Part shown: positions 38,139-48,461 of the stretch, in pieces
Position numbering within the stretch: the stretch's first letter is position 1
Layout of the letters: each line of letters opens with the position of its first letter
From: Tatumella sp. JGM118
Lineage (GTDB): Bacteria; Pseudomonadota; Gammaproteobacteria; Enterobacterales; Enterobacteriaceae
Reading direction: 5' to 3'
Assembly (NCBI RefSeq): GCF_018257515.1
Contig: NZ_JAERJR010000002.1
Location: 124,001-188,000 of the forward strand
Length of the DNA stretch: 64,000 bases
The notes under the pieces: generated by a model
Database searches by the model: none
Told to the model about the DNA's origin: nothing
Seen by the model: only the letters and a program-made list of their open reading frames with translations
Made by a program: the position numbers and the translations under genes

Positions 38139-38447
38139 ATGAATAGTCTGCTTCAGCAAATCGACCGCGGGATTATTCCGGTATCTGCCGGGACAGGGCG
38201 TCTGTCAGGCGTCGATACGCAGGCGGGGGAGTTTTCCGGCATATTGCATCAGGCGCTGAATAACCTGAGTGAACGCTATCAAAAAGCGCAAAACAAAGCA
38301 GAGGCGTTTGAAGCCGGTATCCCGGGTGTGTCATTGAATGATGTGATGATCGACCAGCAAAAGGCTGCGCTTTCTTTACAGATGGGGGTTCAGGTTCGTA
38401 ATAAACTGGTGAGCGCTTATACCGACATTATGAATATGTCTGTGTGA
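38139..38447 (+). CDS. fliE: Flagellar hook-basal body adaptor FliE
   Basis: 102 residues. The C-terminal signature SLNDVMIDQQKAALSLQMGVQVRNKLVSAY is diagnostic. FliE joins the MS ring to the rod and completes the export gate. AGGAG lies upstream. It is transcribed alone, away from fliF; the 217 bp between them should carry both FlhDC-dependent class 2 promoters. Confidence 0.95.
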   Translation: MNSLLQQIDRGIIPVSAGTGRLSGVDTQAGEFSGILHQALNNLSERYQKAQNKAEAFEAGIPGVSLNDVMIDQQKAALSLQMGVQVRNKLVSAYTDIMNMSV

Positions 38448-39060
38448 TGTAGTTAATGTATTGTTTTAACTCGTTAATTATTCATTGCTATTCCATCGTG
38501 GAACAGTGTGGGACTAAAAATATTTAATTTTTCGTTCAGAGTCGCTCTCTGTGACTTCTCGTTATCCGGCATCGCTATCCTGTGACCGTAGTCTGCCCTC
38601 CGGACAATGGCAGGGTACGCTTCGCGCTATGCGGCGATCAGAATCTGTTCCTGCATCTGACTACCCGCCGGTATAAAAACAGCTGCACGAGTAAACCTCT
38701 CTGGCTGTTGTCCCTGCCTGGTCAAGGCTGCTTTCCGGACGACGGAGTGATTGCCGGTGGCGTGCGTTACCCCGATGATCGACGACAGAATAAGAATACG
38801 ATAATCATCGTCCTCCCACACGACACCAAAAAAGGGTCGTCTGCGGGCGACTGTTCCCGGCTGGTGCAGCGATCCCCAGGGGCTTCCGCTCTGACACTTT
38901 TCCCGGGGCCGGCATTATTCCCCGTACCGCCGGATAGCCCGGGATATCAGATCCTTTCTGAACATGAGGGGCTGGTTTATATCTCCGGTGACTCATCTAA
39001 GGGATAACGTCACCGGCCCGTCGACGAAAACGGTAACTCACCGGAGAATCAAATAAATTC
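38448..39060. other. Intergenic region, no gene recognised
   Basis: About 610 bp after fliE. A rightward GTG frame at 38582-39007 (141 codons) has no ribosome site and atypical composition, so it was not called. Its first 80 bp are A+T-rich. Confidence 0.45.
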
Positions 39061-40104
39061 TTACCCGGTAAATGTTTGTCTGATAAAGGCGGACACTCCG
39101 CGGTGATGCCGGAAGGTGTACAGGATTTTCTGTATTATCTGATGCTGAATCCGCGTCAGCAGCAGACCACAGGATAATGCTATCAGATACTTCAGAATAA
39201 AATGCATGTTGCTTTGACTCATGGAGAAATAAGTCACCACCGGAATATGCCAGAGATAAATCCATAGCGTGTTGGATGAAATAAAACGAATAATCTCTGG
39301 TGGTGATTGTTCTTTATCAGTGAACCGGTATAAAAAGTGATAAACCAGGCAGGTCATTGGGATAGCATAGGAGATAAAATAGAATCCGGGCGGATATTTA
39401 TCATCCTGAGGATAGGGGAATGTGCCGTGAACCACTTCGCGGTACACAATGAATCCCAGGGTGGTTGCGGTAAAAGTTATAAAGCAAAACATCCGTTCAC
39501 TTCGCTGCATTGTCAGCCACTTAACACCTGAAATAAACATCGCGCCATAGGTCAGTGACGGGATAATCATCTCCGTGATCAGATAATTAATCATATCCGT
39601 ACTGATATTATCCCCGTGCGGTTGCAGGGCAGGGAGTATGCTGGCTGTCAGCAGAGAGATCAGTACCACTATCGTCAGACTAACGCCGGAAAGGTACTCT
39701 GACGCCCTGAAATACAGAGGAGAAAGCACTGAGAGTAGAATGAAGATTTTTATTATCCAGAAAAACCCAAACCCGCTCAAGGCAGCGGAGCTGATGATGG
39801 TCTGTAACGACACCAACGGATACAGGGAGGCAGGTTTTACAATGAAAAGAGCCAGGAAAAAAAACAACTGAAATGCCCAGACGGGATAAACGAGCCTTTT
39901 TACTCGAGAAAGGGCATAAGATGTAAATTTAACTTTTTGTTTTTCCGCGCAGTAAAATGCCATGCCGGAAATAAAAGCCATCATCGGAACGTCAAACGTT
40001 CGTAACTGGAACAAAACGAGAGGCGGGGAAATATGAGCGAAGATAATTAAAGCCATCCCTAAACAGCGCATATAATCAATAACAGGGTTTCTTTTTATTT
40101 CCAT
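39061..40104 (-). CDS. Acyltransferase family 3 membrane protein (OafA/WecH-like)
   Basis: 347 residues, about ten hydrophobic helices. The start RNPVIDYMRCLGMALIIFAHI carries the His of the acyltransferase-3 active site (AHI), and later WIYLWHIPVV is typical. These proteins O-acetylate surface sugars of LPS, enterobacterial common antigen or capsule. The gene is clearly more A+T-rich than its flagellar neighbours, which suggests later acquisition. The donor and target are unknown. Confidence 0.83.
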   Translation of the reverse strand: MEIKRNPVIDYMRCLGMALIIFAHISPPLVLFQLRTFDVPMMAFISGMAFYCAEKQKVKFTSYALSRVKRLVYPVWAFQLFFFLALFIVKPASLYPLVSLQTIISSAALSGFGFFWIIKIFILLSVLSPLYFRASEYLSGVSLTIVVLISLLTASILPALQPHGDNISTDMINYLITEMIIPSLTYGAMFISGVKWLTMQRSERMFCFITFTATTLGFIVYREVVHGTFPYPQDDKYPPGFYFISYAIPMTCLVYHFLYRFTDKEQSPPEIIRFISSNTLWIYLWHIPVVTYFSMSQSNMHFILKYLIALSCGLLLTRIQHQIIQKILYTFRHHRGVSAFIRQTFTG

Positions 40105-40855
<751 letters not shown>

Positions 40856-41911
40856 ATGAACAGAGCCTCTTCCCGTATTCCGGGCCCGCTCCGCTGGTTG
40901 CTGCTGGTCCTGTGCTCTGCAGGGGCCGTCATCGTGCTGGAGTACTTTCATCTGCCGGCGGCCTTGCTGCTGGGGCCGATGTTTGCGGCGATAATTTTTG
41001 CAGCGTCCGGCCAGCCGTTGGCGTTAGCACCCCGCTGGCAGCGACTGGCACAGGCTGTTGTCGGCAGTATGATTGCCAGGGCGATGCCGTCCGGTGTATT
41101 TACTGAAATGCAGCATCACTGGCCTCTGTTCATCCTCAGCGTTTTCAGTGTCATTATCGCCAGCACCTTGCTGGGCGGAATACTGGCAAAACTCAGGGTG
41201 CTGCCGGGCAGTACCGCGTTATGGGGCTCTTCTCCCGGCGCGGCAACCGCCATGACCCTGATGGCCGGTGATTTCGGGGCCGATACCCGGCTGGTTGCGT
41301 TTATGCAATATCTGCGGGTATTGATGGTGGCATTACTCGCGACGCTGGTAAGCCACTTCTTTACCGAAAACAGTGGCCAGGCGATACCGGTACCGGTGTT
41401 TTTCGCGCCACTGGATCTGCATGCCTTTCTGCTGACTCTGGCACTGATCGCGGGTTGTACCTTACTGGCGGGAGTTATCCGTCTGCCGGCAGGCCCGATG
41501 CTGTTAAGTATGTTCTTTGCCTGCCTGTTGCAGAATTTTTTCGGATTCCGGATTGAGCTGCCGCTTTGGTTTCTGGCTTTGGCCTATACGGTCATCGGAT
41601 GGGCTATCGGATTCCGGTTCACGCGACAGATCCTGCGCTACGCGCTGCATGCATTACCCGGCGTTCTGGTATCGGTCTGTACTTTATTACTGATTTGCTG
41701 TGGTTTTGCATGGCTGCTGGTGCATTACGCCGGTATTGATCCGCTGACAGCCTACCTGGCCACCAGCCCCGGCGGGGCGGATTCGGTCGCTATCATTGCG
41801 TCATCGAGTCATGTGGATCAGCCCTTTGTGATGTCGATGCAGACAGGGCGGTTTATTGCGGTGTTGATCCTTGGGCCGCTGATGGCAAAGTGGATGGTTC
41901 GCTGGGTGTAG
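40856..41911 (+). CDS. AbrB-family membrane protein (AbrB duplication / ammonia monooxygenase-like permease)
   Basis: 351 residues, about ten helices in two similar halves. The repeated signature appears as LWGSSPGAATAMTLMAGDFGAD and YLATSPGGADSVAIIASSS, as in E. coli AbrB (348 residues). The family is called a putative regulator or ammonia-monooxygenase-like protein; transport is likely but unproven. GGAG lies 8 nt before the ATG at 40856; the frame extends to 40694 without support. A hairpin separates it from pqqU. Confidence 0.87.
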   Translation: MNRASSRIPGPLRWLLLVLCSAGAVIVLEYFHLPAALLLGPMFAAIIFAASGQPLALAPRWQRLAQAVVGSMIARAMPSGVFTEMQHHWPLFILSVFSVIIASTLLGGILAKLRVLPGSTALWGSSPGAATAMTLMAGDFGADTRLVAFMQYLRVLMVALLATLVSHFFTENSGQAIPVPVFFAPLDLHAFLLTLALIAGCTLLAGVIRLPAGPMLLSMFFACLLQNFFGFRIELPLWFLALAYTVIGWAIGFRFTRQILRYALHALPGVLVSVCTLLLICCGFAWLLVHYAGIDPLTAYLATSPGGADSVAIIASSSHVDQPFVMSMQTGRFIAVLILGPLMAKWMVRWV

Positions 41912-41915
41912 GTGA

Positions 41916-41947
41916 AAGGTCACAGGCGGGTGATTGCCTGTGACCTT
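41916..41947. terminator. Bidirectional terminator between convergent genes
   Basis: AAGGTCACAGGC pairs perfectly with GCCTGTGACCTT across an 8-nt loop. It lies between the 3' ends of the AbrB-type gene and pqqU. Confidence 0.8.
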
Positions 41948-41954
41948 ATCCGCT

Positions 41955-44087
41955 TTAGCGGAAGGCGTAGCTAACGTTCAGACCGACACCGTAATTACGG
42001 CCCGGCGCAGATTCGTAATAACGACCATTACTTTCGTTAACAATGACTGAACCGACATACTTGCGGTTAAACAGGTTGTCGATGCGCCCGGAAAGATCCA
42101 CCGTCCAGTTGTCGACCAGCCATTTATACCCGGTGTTTAGCGAGCTGACGGTGTAAGACGGGGCACTGACGGTATTTTCGTCATTGGCTTCGATATTACT
42201 CATATAGCGAATATCGGCACCGCCGTACCAGCCGGAATACGGTGCATACTCCAGCCCGAGGTAACCCATGTTGCGGGCAATCCCCGGGATCCGGTTCCCG
42301 GTACAGTCACTGCCGGAGCAGGCATTACTGCGGTAGCGGGCATCCAGCACCGTCCAGGAGGTGGTCAGCTGCCAGTCTCCGGCAAATTGCTGTTCAAATC
42401 CAAGCTCCATCCCCCGACGCCGGGTCTGACCGGCATTTTTGTAGGTGGCGCGCCCGTTGCTGTTATCTGCCGATACGATTTCGTTACGGGTATCTGTCTG
42501 GAAGACAGCCGCATTCAGCAGACCGTAACCGATACGTTTTTTGGTGCCCCATTCAATGGTCTTATTGGTGGACGGTTTCAGCCCCAGGTTCAGACCGCTT
42601 TGCCCGTCAGGACGGTTAGACAGCTCGGTAATAGTAGGGGTTTCGAACCCTTTTCCGGCGGAGAGGTAGGTGTTCCAGCTGTCATCGATGGCATATTTTA
42701 GCGAGGCTGCGGGTAACCACTGATGATAACGTTTATCACCGCTGTCATCGCCGTTCGCCAGGTAATGGTCATCCGAGTCAAAACTGATGGTACTCAGACG
42801 TACACCCGCATCCAGTGACCATTTATCGGAAAGCTGCCAGGCCGTCTGGAAGTACGGGTCCAGATTCCACATCAGGTTTGTTTCATCACGGCGCAGAGCC
42901 CCTTTCTGACCTAAGTCAGTGTAGCTGCTGCCACTCTGTGAAAAGTTCTGATAACCTTTACGCTGCTCCGACATCGTTTCATAATCCAGGCCGACGGTGG
43001 CGCTGACCGGCAATGAAAACAGGGTATCACGGTGCGTCCAGCGGGTGTCGATGCCCTGATAGTGGCGGGTCAGGTCGATCACACCGAACTTCTGACTTTT
43101 GGTCTGCGCGGTGTAAGGAATTGACTGGTACTGTGTGGTCTCACGGATCCCGGCATAAGTCATGACACTCAGGTCATCGTTATCCCCGAAAGAACGTTCA
43201 TAATGCAGGCCGGCCTGTGTCTGATCGACGGTTTTCCGGGCATTGTACAGGCTGACGTTAGACGCGACCTGTTCAGGGTTCGACCGCCACTCTTCCGGCG
43301 TCAGCCCGCCCGGGTCATCGGCCTGAATATGGGTGCTGTTGACCAGCAGAGTCAGGGTACTGTCATCATCGATCCGCACCCCCAGCCGGGCATTGGCCAG
43401 ATTCTTGCTGGCACCGCTGTGGTCCCGGTAGCCGTGGGTAGTAAAACGTGACACAGATGCCGTGTAATCGACATCGCCGGCATGTGTGCCGTCGCCGGTT
43501 GACCCGCTGGCCTGCAGGCTGTTCCGCCAGCTGCCATAGCTGCCATACCAGCTACCAACTTTCAGGGTATCCGGTTGCTGGCCTTTTTTGGTCACCACGT
43601 TGATGACCCCGCCAGAACTGTTGCCATAAAGGGCGGAGAAAGGACCACGCAGCACATCCACATGGTCAATCGACCCGATATCAATATTCGATGTCTGGCC
43701 TTGCCCGTCCGGCATGGTGGCCGGAATCCCATCCACATAAATACGGATGCCACGGACACCAAAGGTGGATCGGGAACCAAAGCCGCGGATCGAGAGCTGT
43801 AAGTCCTGGGCATAGTTCTGGCGGTTGAGGATTTGCAGCCCCGGAACCCCGGCCAGACCTTCAGAAAGGTTTACCTGAGGCTGGGCTCTGCGCATATCTT
43901 CACCGTAGACGACACTGACGGCCGCCGGGGTATCCAGTTCAGACAGACCGTGGTTGACCGGAGTGGCAGAAACGATCATCACCGGCGATGAAGTCTCCGT
44001 CCGTGACGGGGTGGCAGCCAGGCCTGCCGCCGGGAAGATAACCGGCAGGATCAGACTGGCTTTAAGCTGTGGTAGTTTAATTTTCAT
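41955..44087 (-). CDS. pqqU: TonB-dependent PQQ receptor PqqU (YncD)
   Basis: 710 residues with a signal peptide ending near GLAATPS. TonB box-like VMIVSATP, plug domain (LQLSIRGFGSRSTFGVRGIR, DGIPATMPDGQGQTSNID, VLRGPFSALYGNSSGGVINV) and a 22-strand barrel ending YESAPGRNYGVGLNVSYAFR. It tracks E. coli YncD throughout, which has been shown to import pyrroloquinoline quinone and was renamed PqqU. A TTG at 44105 is in frame; the ATG at 44087 is preferred. A PQQ biosynthesis operon lies 7 kb downstream, which is an informative combination. Confidence 0.92.
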   Translation of the reverse strand: MKIKLPQLKASLILPVIFPAAGLAATPSRTETSSPVMIVSATPVNHGLSELDTPAAVSVVYGEDMRRAQPQVNLSEGLAGVPGLQILNRQNYAQDLQLSIRGFGSRSTFGVRGIRIYVDGIPATMPDGQGQTSNIDIGSIDHVDVLRGPFSALYGNSSGGVINVVTKKGQQPDTLKVGSWYGSYGSWRNSLQASGSTGDGTHAGDVDYTASVSRFTTHGYRDHSGASKNLANARLGVRIDDDSTLTLLVNSTHIQADDPGGLTPEEWRSNPEQVASNVSLYNARKTVDQTQAGLHYERSFGDNDDLSVMTYAGIRETTQYQSIPYTAQTKSQKFGVIDLTRHYQGIDTRWTHRDTLFSLPVSATVGLDYETMSEQRKGYQNFSQSGSSYTDLGQKGALRRDETNLMWNLDPYFQTAWQLSDKWSLDAGVRLSTISFDSDDHYLANGDDSGDKRYHQWLPAASLKYAIDDSWNTYLSAGKGFETPTITELSNRPDGQSGLNLGLKPSTNKTIEWGTKKRIGYGLLNAAVFQTDTRNEIVSADNSNGRATYKNAGQTRRRGMELGFEQQFAGDWQLTTSWTVLDARYRSNACSGSDCTGNRIPGIARNMGYLGLEYAPYSGWYGGADIRYMSNIEANDENTVSAPSYTVSSLNTGYKWLVDNWTVDLSGRIDNLFNRKYVGSVIVNESNGRYYESAPGRNYGVGLNVSYAFR

Positions 44088-44565
44088 TATATTAAAAGCT
44101 CGCAACAGGTTAATGCGTAGCAGGAAATATTAAATTTCACTGAATCGTCGGCGATGTTACCTCTTTTTTCAGGGCTTGTTAAAATGTAATCGGTTTAAGG
44201 AGGAAAAAAATACCTTCCGGCGGCAATTTACTTTTAAATGCAGCATACTATTCCATAATCTTTCGCGATACAGAGACAAAAAACCGGTCCGCCTGACCGG
44301 GGATCTGGTATACAAAATGGACAGTACGTTCACTATCTTCAAGGGTTGTTTGTGGTTACGATGTCAGAGGCTTAGAGGAGGGATATCGTATCCCCAAAGG
44401 CATAGTCCCCTCAGGAATAAACAGGGATATAGTGGCGGGGAGCGGATGGAACCTCCGCCTGCTATCGTGACGAAGGTCGCTACGCTCCCAGTGATTTTTA
44501 TATTCCCATCAAGGGTGAATTAGGTATTCTTTTGTCAAAACGAACCATCCACCAAAGGGGAAATA
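44088..44565. other. Intergenic region, no gene recognised
   Basis: 478 bp before an A+T-rich small gene. It should carry the pqqU promoter; no clear Fur box was found. A block of short inverted repeats (about 44385-44490) looks structured but could not be named. Confidence 0.4.
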
Positions 44566-44898
44566 ATGAGAAGTGAAGAAATAACGCTGCTTTTACCTAG
44601 AGAGGATCGTGAGTTATCTAAGGCGCTACTTGATGCTGAAATAAAATATGAAACGCCAGCTAGAGACCGAATGACGTTCGATTCGGGTGATGTGGTGTAC
44701 ACCTACATAAGCCTACTGCTGTACTCCATGCCCTTAGCAAGGGTTCTCATCGCTTATATCAACAAAAATAAGCATAAACGCATTGTTATAAGACGAAAAA
44801 ATGGCGATAAAATCGATATGATTGGGTACAGTGCCAAAGATGCTGAAAAGCTTATTAAAAAAGGTGATGTTATAAGTGTCGAGGATAAAAAAGGTTAA
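44566..44898 (+). CDS. Hypothetical protein with one membrane helix (EACC1-like layout)
   Basis: 110 residues with AGGGGAAATA before the ATG. An acidic N-terminal region, one hydrophobic helix (VVYTYISLLLYSMPLARVLIAYI) and a basic C-terminal beta region (KRIVIRRKNGDKIDMIGYS, KDAEKLIKKG). This order resembles the small 'effector-associated constant component' type proteins seen in bacterial conflict loci, but no partner effector gene is visible and the resemblance is only architectural. A+T-rich, so probably transferred. Confidence 0.6.
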   Translation: MRSEEITLLLPREDRELSKALLDAEIKYETPARDRMTFDSGDVVYTYISLLLYSMPLARVLIAYINKNKHKRIVIRRKNGDKIDMIGYSAKDAEKLIKKGDVISVEDKKG

Positions 44899-45133
44899 GC
44901 GTTATTTATCATAAGGTCATCTTACGCGCGCCGCTCAGACGGCCTCAGAGCTATTCTGGGGCCTACGCTGTAAACCCTGTGTCTTTCCCCCCTAAAACCT
45001 TCCAAACTGCACTGGTGAATCTTGAGGGATGAATCTTTATGCATCCGTATGCCAGGCAGAAATTTTAGCGGCTCAAATCCAATGAAATGCCCAAAGCAAC
45101 ACGGTTTATAACCTGTGCGATTCAAGCGGAGAA

Positions 45134-45331
45134 CTAGTACTCACAATCTCGATATTCAGATATTCTTTCCGAAGATGCATGGTCTAGCTCTCTGTATTTA
45201 TTGGTATAATCAGCCGCTATTGCTTGTTTTTGTTCAAGAGAGATCGATGGGTCATTGAATGATGTCATGTGTAGCTCATAAAGCCGATCGACTTCTTCTT
45301 TCAGTGCCATAAATTCAGCATCATTCATCAT
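45134..45331 (-). CDS. Hypothetical small helical protein
   Basis: 65 residues (MMNDAEFMALKEEVDRLYEL...). AGGAGG lies 7 nt before the first ATG, an excellent site. The product is charged and helical, probably a short coiled coil, ending EYRDCEY. It is A+T-rich like the gene at 44566 and faces it. No family recognised; an immunity or antitoxin-like role is one possibility. Confidence 0.55.
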   Translation of the reverse strand: MMNDAEFMALKEEVDRLYELHMTSFNDPSISLEQKQAIAADYTNKYRELDHASSERISEYRDCEY

Positions 45332-45592
45332 CGTGTACCTCCTATTAACTAAAAAAATGCATATAAAAACTGGGATCGGTCGGATAAATTTTTTTATCTG
45401 GGCGTGAGGCGCTGGCAGGATGTCGGGACGCAGTAATGACTATCCGTTTTGGGTGCCGGCAAAAAGTGGCAGTGTTACAAAACATATCCTGTCCCGTGGT
45501 TCATTTTCACAAAACATAGCACATGATGTATTTTAAAAAAAACAGGAAGGTTACGCTGACTGGGTTTTAAATAAGCTTTCTGCAAGCACAGG

Positions 45593-45653
45593 GTAGTAAG
45601 GCGTAATCTTTTAAAGAATGCGAATCGTTTTTAAAAGATTGCGAACTTACTAC
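45593..45653. repeat. Large imperfect inverted repeat (about 23-bp arms)
   Basis: GTAGTAAG...CTTACTAC forms perfect outer arms of 8 bp; inside them CGTAATCTTTTAAA pairs with TTTAAAAGATTGCG with one G-T type mismatch. The 14-nt loop contains GAATGCGAATCG, which resembles the GATTGCGAA of the right arm. It could be a hairpin RNA, a recombination site or an element end. Confidence 0.75.
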
Positions 45654-45948
45654 TATCCTGCATGTGTTTGTCAGACTGGGCATACACCACGCCGTTATAA
45701 AAGGTAACTCAGAAAGTCTTTTACCGTCGACCAAGTAAGCCTACGGTGAGTGAGGAATAAATCCCGCAACCGTAGTCCCTTAATATTCACAGGCGCAGGC
45801 CGGTAACTGTTGAATAACAGTAGCTACCGCCGGCGTCCTTTGCCTTGCAGGCTTCCCGCCGGATTTGTTCGCTCTGAGGCACTGTCGGTGGTATTCGTGC
45901 TAAGTGTCGGGTCAGCGGGCATCTTGCGCGAAACGACGATATCGCTTG

Positions 45949-46284
45949 TCAGGGTAACACTGTCAGTGCTCTGCTACAGTCAGATACAGCATCTGCAGGG
46001 GGGAAGCCTGAACAGACGTGCTGAAAGGGTGTTACGTACAAATCCTTCTTACCTGATGACATTGAACAGAGAGTAAAAAACAGAACGGCTTCTGTTTCCC
46101 GGGAGAAAACGCCGACAAGAGTTTCGAAAGCGCGCTCCGCATCGTTGAACTTGCCGTGACCCCGAGAGGTACAGGTCAGTCCTAATGTGGCTTCAAAGTA
46201 ATCGTCGTCAGATAATGGTTCATTCAGGGCCAGTTTATCGTATTTCAGGATACTTTCTTCTGAACCCCCGGTATCGTATGACAA
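45949..46284 (-). pseudogene. Possible gene fragment
   Basis: A 111-codon frame opening at TTG after an in-frame stop. The part ILKYDKLALNEPLSDDDYFEATLGL...NDAERAFETLVGVFSRE reads like real protein; the last 35 residues do not. No ribosome site. It may be the remains of a longer gene. Family not recognised. Confidence 0.25.
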
Positions 46285-46367
46285 AGCGCCACATCGCTCA
46301 AACCGCTAACCCGTCCGATGATTGCATGTGATAGAAACGTGAGTAATAAAACTTGCGAGGAACGACA

Positions 46368-46670
46368 ATGATCACAGCAATAGTTAAAGGATGTATCCGT
46401 GACGGTAAGCAAGATGAACTGAGGCGCATAGCTAATCTTCTTCAGCATAAATACTCAGTTAAAGAGGATGGCTGTATCCAATATGAATCTTACATCGACG
46501 GGACAACATTTATCACTTTGGAGAGATGGGCGAACCAGGCAGCCTTAGATAAACATCTGGCTCAAAGTCACGTAAAAAAATACGTTCCCCTGATGAGAGA
46601 GTGCGTAGAAAACGGAACGTTTGATGTGCTGTTTATCAATGGCGGTGAAATTGAGGCCGTTACAATCTAA
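46368..46670 (+). CDS. Antibiotic biosynthesis monooxygenase (ABM) domain protein
   Basis: 100 residues: MITAIVKGCIRDGKQDELRRI, then ITLERWANQAALDKHLAQSHVKKYV, the typical ferredoxin-like dimeric ABM fold of YgiN-type quinol monooxygenases. It should oxidise or bind a quinol or small aromatic. GAGGA 6-10 nt upstream supports the ATG at 46368 over the one at 46353. Three genes here (this, the flavin reductase and LysE) are separate units. Confidence 0.82.
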   Translation: MITAIVKGCIRDGKQDELRRIANLLQHKYSVKEDGCIQYESYIDGTTFITLERWANQAALDKHLAQSHVKKYVPLMRECVENGTFDVLFINGGEIEAVTI

Positions 46671-46767
46671 TCCCTGTTTACCCTGATGAAGTCTTACACG
46701 CTTCGGGTCATCAGGCCCGTTATCACCGGGCCGTTACCCCGGCGGATGACTTCCGGTGACGGAAACG

Positions 46768-47346
46768 TCAGTGATTAAACCTGCGCGGAAACCCATGATG
46801 CCGGTTCGTTAGTGTCAGCAGAATAACCTCCCACAACCGGCGCAAACGTGAATTAATCTCTGGCTGTTCGCATAATTCTGCGGCAGACAACCCGGGAATA
46901 ATGTAAGGCTCAGTCAGTGTGGCAACAGGGCTGCATTCCTCGCTATAGTGCGCGCCCATGACCGTGATTATTTCGATTAGCTGAGCATGCGCGATTCCGG
47001 CCCGGGGGGAGAGGTTGGGGATCGATACCGGTTTATCTGTGAATTCTCCACTGGATACACTCCAGTCGAGTGCATTTTTAATGACACCGGTGACCCCATG
47101 AGCATATTCAGGACTGGCAATAATGACCCAATCCGCGGCCTGCAGGTTGCTTCTCCAGTCTGTAACCTCAGCGACAGGTATTGTCTCATTATCAGGATTA
47201 AACAACGGGAGCGAGCCCAACCCTGTCTGAAAATGAAGGTTGATATTGTCTGGTTTCAGTCGGGCCAGGGCGTGTAAAAAGTTACTGTTAACAGATGCCT
47301 GTCTCAGGCTTCCGGAAACGGCCAGGACATTGAATGTATCAGGCAT
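46768..47346 (-). CDS. NADPH-dependent FMN reductase family protein
   Basis: 192 residues, flavodoxin-like. The FMN phosphate loop is SGSLRQASVNS at residues 11-21 and the second flavin loop is SPEYAHGVTGVIKNALDW. It reduces flavins, quinones or azo compounds with NAD(P)H. The cysteines and C-terminus vary from azoreductases. It converges with the ABM monooxygenase gene, a plausible redox partner. Confidence 0.88.
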   Translation of the reverse strand: MPDTFNVLAVSGSLRQASVNSNFLHALARLKPDNINLHFQTGLGSLPLFNPDNETIPVAEVTDWRSNLQAADWVIIASPEYAHGVTGVIKNALDWSVSSGEFTDKPVSIPNLSPRAGIAHAQLIEIITVMGAHYSEECSPVATLTEPYIIPGLSAAELCEQPEINSRLRRLWEVILLTLTNRHHGFPRRFNH

Positions 47347-47633
47347 GCTGTGTCATCCTGTGAAATAAAAATTCGATCAGTCTCTCTACTATAGTCAGTA
47401 ATGACTTAGCACAGAACGTTTTTTTGCTACACCTGCCGGGCTGTGACCTCACCGGGACAGTGCGCTGGTTCTCCTTAGCGTGACGGGCCGGGTTCGTGAG
47501 GTTATCCTCAGACGCTGCCAAAGGAAGAAACAATCGCTGCCCGGTAAGACAGGGCGGGTTTACTGATTTCATTACGCTGTGCCGTCACGCACTGGCGACA
47601 GGGGATTTGTTAAAGGATGTGTTGTTATATTTT

Positions 47634-48236
47634 ATGGAAATAAATCTTATCGGCTTTCTGCCTGCATTACTGCCGGTAGCGTTGACCCCCGGGGCCAGTT
47701 TTACACTGGTGATGAGCAGCGCATTATCGGGCGGACGCCGGGGGTTATTCAATACGCTCGCCGGAACCGCATTGGGGATCTACACCCATGCGCTCCTTAT
47801 CGGATTAGGGATATCGGCGGTCATTGTCGCGGTACCGGCACTCTTTGCAGTACTGAAAATCGCCGGTGCTCTCTGGCTGCTCTGGCTGGGGGTCGCACTA
47901 ATCCGCAGCGGGATGAAGGCCACGCAGGGCGTTCTGGCGGAGGCCGCGCAACCGGTCAGTCTGCGGGGCGCGTGGACAGCCAATATCCTTAACCCCAAAG
48001 CGATCATTTTTTATCTGACCGTTGTTTCACAGTTTGCCGGACAGCAGGGGGGCGTAAGCCATTATCTGATGCTGGCTTCCGTCCATGTGATCGTCATGAG
48101 TCTCTGGCTGGTCGCAGTTAGCCAGGTGCTTGTATTTTCTGCAACAAAAACGGATACCCTGGTATTAAAAAAAGTCATTAACATGGCAGGCGGTGTATTG
48201 CTTATCGTATCGTCCCTGCACAGTCTCTTCTGCTGA
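47634..48236 (+). CDS. LysE/RhtB family exporter
   Basis: 200 residues, six helices. LPVALTPGASFTLVMSSALSGGRRGLFNTLAGTALG is the family's N-terminal signature, with LWLLWLGVALIRSG and NILNPKAIIFYLTV later. It exports amino acids or related compounds. The upstream frame to 47496 is not supported. AGGA is 17 nt from the ATG, so an upstream GTG or TTG (47619/47622) may be the true start. Confidence 0.85.
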   Translation: MEINLIGFLPALLPVALTPGASFTLVMSSALSGGRRGLFNTLAGTALGIYTHALLIGLGISAVIVAVPALFAVLKIAGALWLLWLGVALIRSGMKATQGVLAEAAQPVSLRGAWTANILNPKAIIFYLTVVSQFAGQQGGVSHYLMLASVHVIVMSLWLVAVSQVLVFSATKTDTLVLKKVINMAGGVLLIVSSLHSLFC

Positions 48237-48408
48237 ACGGCCGGTATGGGTAATCATTTCACCACACTGTTTGCTCAGCCACGAGACCAGTATACCGGCC
48301 GGAAATGATAGCCTTCAGACCCGGACATCACAGCCGGTGAAAGCCAGCATTCTGTGTTATTTGAGAGAGATCGCCGACCGCAAAGGTTTGTTGACAGAAG
48401 TGCTTGAG

Positions 48409-48447
48409 TCCCGTTTTGGGAGGTGTATAGTCAATCCCATATTGGGA
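48409..48447 (+). promoter_or_regulatory. Two TCCC-N5-GGGA operators before higBA
   Basis: TCCCGTTTTGGGA (48409-48421) and TCCCATATTGGGA (48435-48447), centres 26 bp apart, so on roughly the same face of the helix. A TATAGT at 48426-48431 lies between them. Such paired palindromes are the usual binding sites for the HigA antitoxin, which represses its own operon. Confidence 0.75.
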
Positions 48448-48461
48448 CTCAGGGACTGAAT

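Larger units (their letters stand above)
45332..46367. other. A+T-rich region with large hairpin and gene remnants
   Basis: About 1 kb with no certain gene. Holds the inverted repeat at 45593-45653 and a doubtful leftward frame at 45949-46284. The composition is unlike the flanking housekeeping genes. Confidence 0.5.

Noticed and set aside
38582..39007. 141-codon rightward frame after fliE
   Set aside because: GTG start without ribosome site, composition unlike neighbouring genes, no motif.
44922..45125. 67-codon leftward frame between two orphan genes
   Set aside because: No ribosome site and no protein-like pattern; not supportable as a gene.
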